Below, in pieces: positions 62,002-64,000 of a stretch of 64,000 bases of DNA. Under the pieces are notes generated by a model. The model saw nothing but the letters and a program-made list of their open reading frames with translations. It ran no database searches and was not told the origin of the DNA. The position numbers and the translations under genes were made by a program. The DNA comes from Halorussus sp. MSC15.2 (lineage in GTDB: Archaea; Halobacteriota; Halobacteria; Halobacteriales; Haladaptataceae). The stretch's first letter is position 1; every line of letters starts with the position of its first letter. The stretch lies in NCBI RefSeq assembly GCF_010747475.1, contig NZ_VSLZ01000004.1:1-64000 (forward strand). Reading direction: 5' to 3'.

Positions 62002-62348
62002 GTCTCCACGGTGGCGATGTCTCCTGTTCCAGTCAGCATGACACCGCCTGTACAGGAACGACGCGTAAACCTATTTCCGATGGTCTCAGCGACTCGCGGT
62101 TTCCACTTTCGTCGCATCGTCTCGATAGGAAAACCTTTCGCACCGCTGGCACCGCTTCGCCTGCTCGTCGTCGCGGGCGTCGGCAGCACCGGGAGTCGTA
62201 ACGGAGCGGCCGGCAGTGAACGTCGCCGTCACGACAGTGGTGTTGTTCGAACGCTCACGTCCCGATGATATTTCATACAATAAATAACAAAAAATATGAC
62301 TATAATAAGAAAGGTTCATAATAAGTCGATGTTCAATCCACTACTGCA
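62002..62348. other. AT-rich divergent promoter region
   Basis: This stretch between the PhoD-type and Cys-rich Tat genes is strongly AT-rich from about 62265 to 62330 (CAATAAATAACAAAAAATATG, CTATAATAAG, CATAATAAG). The last, about 62317-62325, is a probable TATA box for the ATG at 62349. No gene is seen. Confidence 0.5.
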
Positions 62349-63245
62349 ATGTCGGAGAAGAACGAACTGACACGTCGGAAGGCCCTCTCGGCTTCCGCCG
62401 GACTTAGCGGTGCGATAGTAGGAATTCCATCCGTCGTAGTAGGTCAGTCGAAGAGTAACGACGACTCTCACGCACAGACTCCGGCAAAGGTCACGGAGAT
62501 AGTCGAAAACTCCGAACACTTCGTCGCGAAGCCAGAAGCGTACCATCGGGTCAAGGAGCAGTCGATATCTCCCGAGTCCCTTCCCCCGTCCGCCACTCCC
62601 GACGACGTCGAAATCTACTTCGGGAAGTATAAAAACGCGAAACCGCCGTCGGGTAGGTTCGCCGAGTTGGGAAGTCCCCTTGAGGTCCAGCAGAACGACG
62701 GTCCACTAGCCCTCGAAAGCGACTCCCAAAACCGTCTCGTAACGGACGGTGCCGTCGTCGAACCGCAGGTCAGCGACCTCTTCTACATGGAGAAGAACCT
62801 CGGTACCCATACCATCAAGGAAGCTGGACACAGCATCGACGTCGGTGTCAAAGTCGGTGCTGGTCTCAAAATCGACCTGATAACTTCGGACCTCCAAGTG
62901 GGCGCTACCCTCTCGTGCGACATCACGCTCACAGTCGGCGGAGCGAGCCTCACGGTGACCCCCGCGAGTTTCGGCGTTTCCGCAGGACCCAGTGAGAAAG
63001 ACGGTTACTGTATCGGTCCGGTGAAGTTCGATTGGGCGAACCTGCCCGGAGGAGAAGTCGAGTTGTGCGGTGCCCTACAAGTCCTGACGCATTCCAACGG
63101 CGAGATTAGCCTGAAGGTCTCGCTCAAGGGACTCGACGTCTGTGCAGACCCGTGTCCGGGAATCAACTGTCCCGTCTGTGCGTCGGTTCTGTCGGGGTCC
63201 GTCGGTCTCACGACTCCACGGTTCGACCCGGGCGCCTTCATGTAG
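62349..63245 (+). CDS. Tat-exported protein with Cys-rich C-terminus, unknown function
   Basis: A 298-residue exported protein. The Tat signal is LTRRKALSASAGLSGAIVGI. The middle region is mixed, with YFGKYKNAKPPSGRFAELGS; the C-terminal half is a repetitive beta-type domain (HSIDVGVKVGAGLKIDLITS, GATLSCDITLTVGGASLTVT, EISLKVSLKGLDVC) ending with a Cys-rich tail (CADPCPGINCPVCASVL). Five Cys within about 18 residues suggest disulfides or a metal site. I do not recognise a family; surface structural protein or secreted bacteriocin-like product are guesses. Confidence 0.75.
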   Translation: MSEKNELTRRKALSASAGLSGAIVGIPSVVVGQSKSNDDSHAQTPAKVTEIVENSEHFVAKPEAYHRVKEQSISPESLPPSATPDDVEIYFGKYKNAKPPSGRFAELGSPLEVQQNDGPLALESDSQNRLVTDGAVVEPQVSDLFYMEKNLGTHTIKEAGHSIDVGVKVGAGLKIDLITSDLQVGATLSCDITLTVGGASLTVTPASFGVSAGPSEKDGYCIGPVKFDWANLPGGEVELCGALQVLTHSNGEISLKVSLKGLDVCADPCPGINCPVCASVLSGSVGLTTPRFDPGAFM

Positions 63246-63373
63246 GGTTGTCGGGTTCGGTAACGGGTAACTCCCCGTATAAACGCTCCGTCCGAGACCT
63301 TTTTTTCGGCGCGTAATCGAACGAGTGTGCGTGTCCGTCCTTCGTCCGGTCGAGCGAATCGGAACTCCCCGAC

Positions 63374-64000
63374 TCAGCCGGAGCTTTGGAAAACGACGAA
63401 CAAGAACGACGAGAGGAGGATGCCGAACGTTACGACGTACGTGAGAGCCGCCCGTCCCGACAGTGTAACGGTCTCCGATGGGGTCGAAGGCGAGAACCAC
63501 GCGGCGTAGCTATCGGGGTCGGGGAGCCGTTCGGCACGAAAGCGCCCCCATTCGAGGAACAGCTTCAACGCGAGGAACGACCCGGCCCATAGCAAGTAAA
63601 CTCCCCAGTGCGGAAGGACACCGTTCAGGAGCGCGCCAACTAGTAGCGCGTAGAGGAAGAACGGCGGAACGAATGCGAGGTACACGAGGATGAACCGTAC
63701 CGGCGGTTCGAGGGTCATGTACGCCGACAGCTCTTCGTGTTTTCCCCGACGAACGTACCGACGGTAGAGAGTAACGACGTGTACGCCGAGTATGACCGCT
63801 CCGACTCCGAGCACGAGTGGTGAGGCGAACACCGAAAACATCGATAGGAACTCCACCGGATTCCCCGGACTGCCGATGTTGCTCTCCAGAGTGCCCGCCA
63901 TCCAGTCCGCACCGGCGGTGAACAGTATCACGAACACCACGAAAATCAGCGTCGGAAGGATGACCCGCAGGTTCCGAGTGTATATCGGGGGGAGGAACCG
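63374..64000 (-). CDS. Predicted membrane protein, 5' end outside window
   Basis: The frame stays open to the last base of the window, so this gene is truncated there; the first internal possible start is a GTG at 63940. The visible 209 residues hold about five hydrophobic segments, with loops TLYRRYVRRGKHEEL and EWGRFRAERLPDPDSYAAW. It ends 128 bases from the Tat Cys-rich gene on the other strand. Family not recognised. Confidence 0.72.
   Translation of the reverse strand, partial: RFLPPIYTRNLRVILPTLIFVVFVILFTAGADWMAGTLESNIGSPGNPVEFLSMFSVFASPLVLGVGAVILGVHVVTLYRRYVRRGKHEELSAYMTLEPPVRFILVYLAFVPPFFLYALLVGALLNGVLPHWGVYLLWAGSFLALKLFLEWGRFRAERLPDPDSYAAWFSPSTPSETVTLSGRAALTYVVTFGILLSSFLFVVFQSSG

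Overview
The window is haloarchaeal (class Halobacteria) chromosomal DNA. The signs are high GC, very acidic predicted proteins, leaderless genes with a TATA-like element about 27-30 bases before the start codon, twin-arginine signals on most exported proteins, and haloarchaea-typical families: an HTH_10 bacterio-opsin-activator-type sensor, HalX receiver, archaeosortase PGF-CTERM anchor, XPB/Rad25 helicase and a MutS-like ATPase with an N-terminal helix-hairpin-helix. I cannot name the species. No rRNA, tRNA, CRISPR array, transposase or Orc1/Cdc6 gene was seen.

Layout. 0-5.4 kb: 5'-truncated M24 peptidase relative, an iron/cobalamin-type ABC permease plus frameshifted ATPase behind an iron-box-like palindrome, a membrane-tethered HTH regulator, a zinc-ribbon protein and a cyclase. 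5.4-19.5 kb: membrane hydrolase, a 1510-residue PAS/GAF sensor with HTH output, MutS-like ATPase, a frameshifted RecA-like protein followed by a HEAT-repeat pseudokinase, an orphan Tat sugar-binding protein, small regulators and a HalX response regulator. 19.5-26.6 kb: the most unusual part, a ParA-type ATPase and an overlapping small partner gene. They are surrounded by arrays of degenerate 12-bp units carrying the octamer CGNAAACG (or its complement CGTTTNCG); a stand-alone MCM N-terminal-domain protein lies nearby. 26-34 kb: FAD/Fe-S dehydrogenase (itself carrying one array in frame), HpaI-type aldolase, twice-frameshifted threonine-synthase-like gene, CDGSH protein, OYE-type oxidoreductase, degenerate Nudix protein. 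34-38 kb: HTTM membrane protein and a two-gene cation/proton antiporter operon. 38-42.4 kb: somewhat lower-GC island of regulators and Tat-exported proteins including a chymotrypsin-like protease. 42.6-52 kb: MscS channel, glutathionyl-hydroquinone-reductase-type enzyme, orphan haem-copper oxidase subunit I, NikR-type regulator, LivK-H-M transporter without ATPases. 52-64 kb: giant PKD surface protein, XPB helicase, a 47-residue zinc protein, beta-helix protein, tRNA-binding OB protein, PhoD-type phosphatase, Cys-rich Tat protein and a truncated membrane protein.

How parts may work together. The parA promoter carries a perfect 22-bp palindrome made of two overlapping inverted copies of the same octamer that builds the flanking arrays. 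The parA-partner pair is followed by array blocks in opposite orientations. This is what an autoregulated partition system with its own centromere-like sites would look like, although more arrays lie in other intergenic regions and one lies inside a coding sequence. That is an inference from sequence layout, not a demonstrated function.

Caution: three conserved genes carry four apparent one-base frameshifts (near 1880, 13740, 30500 and 31460). These may be sequence errors or true gene decay.
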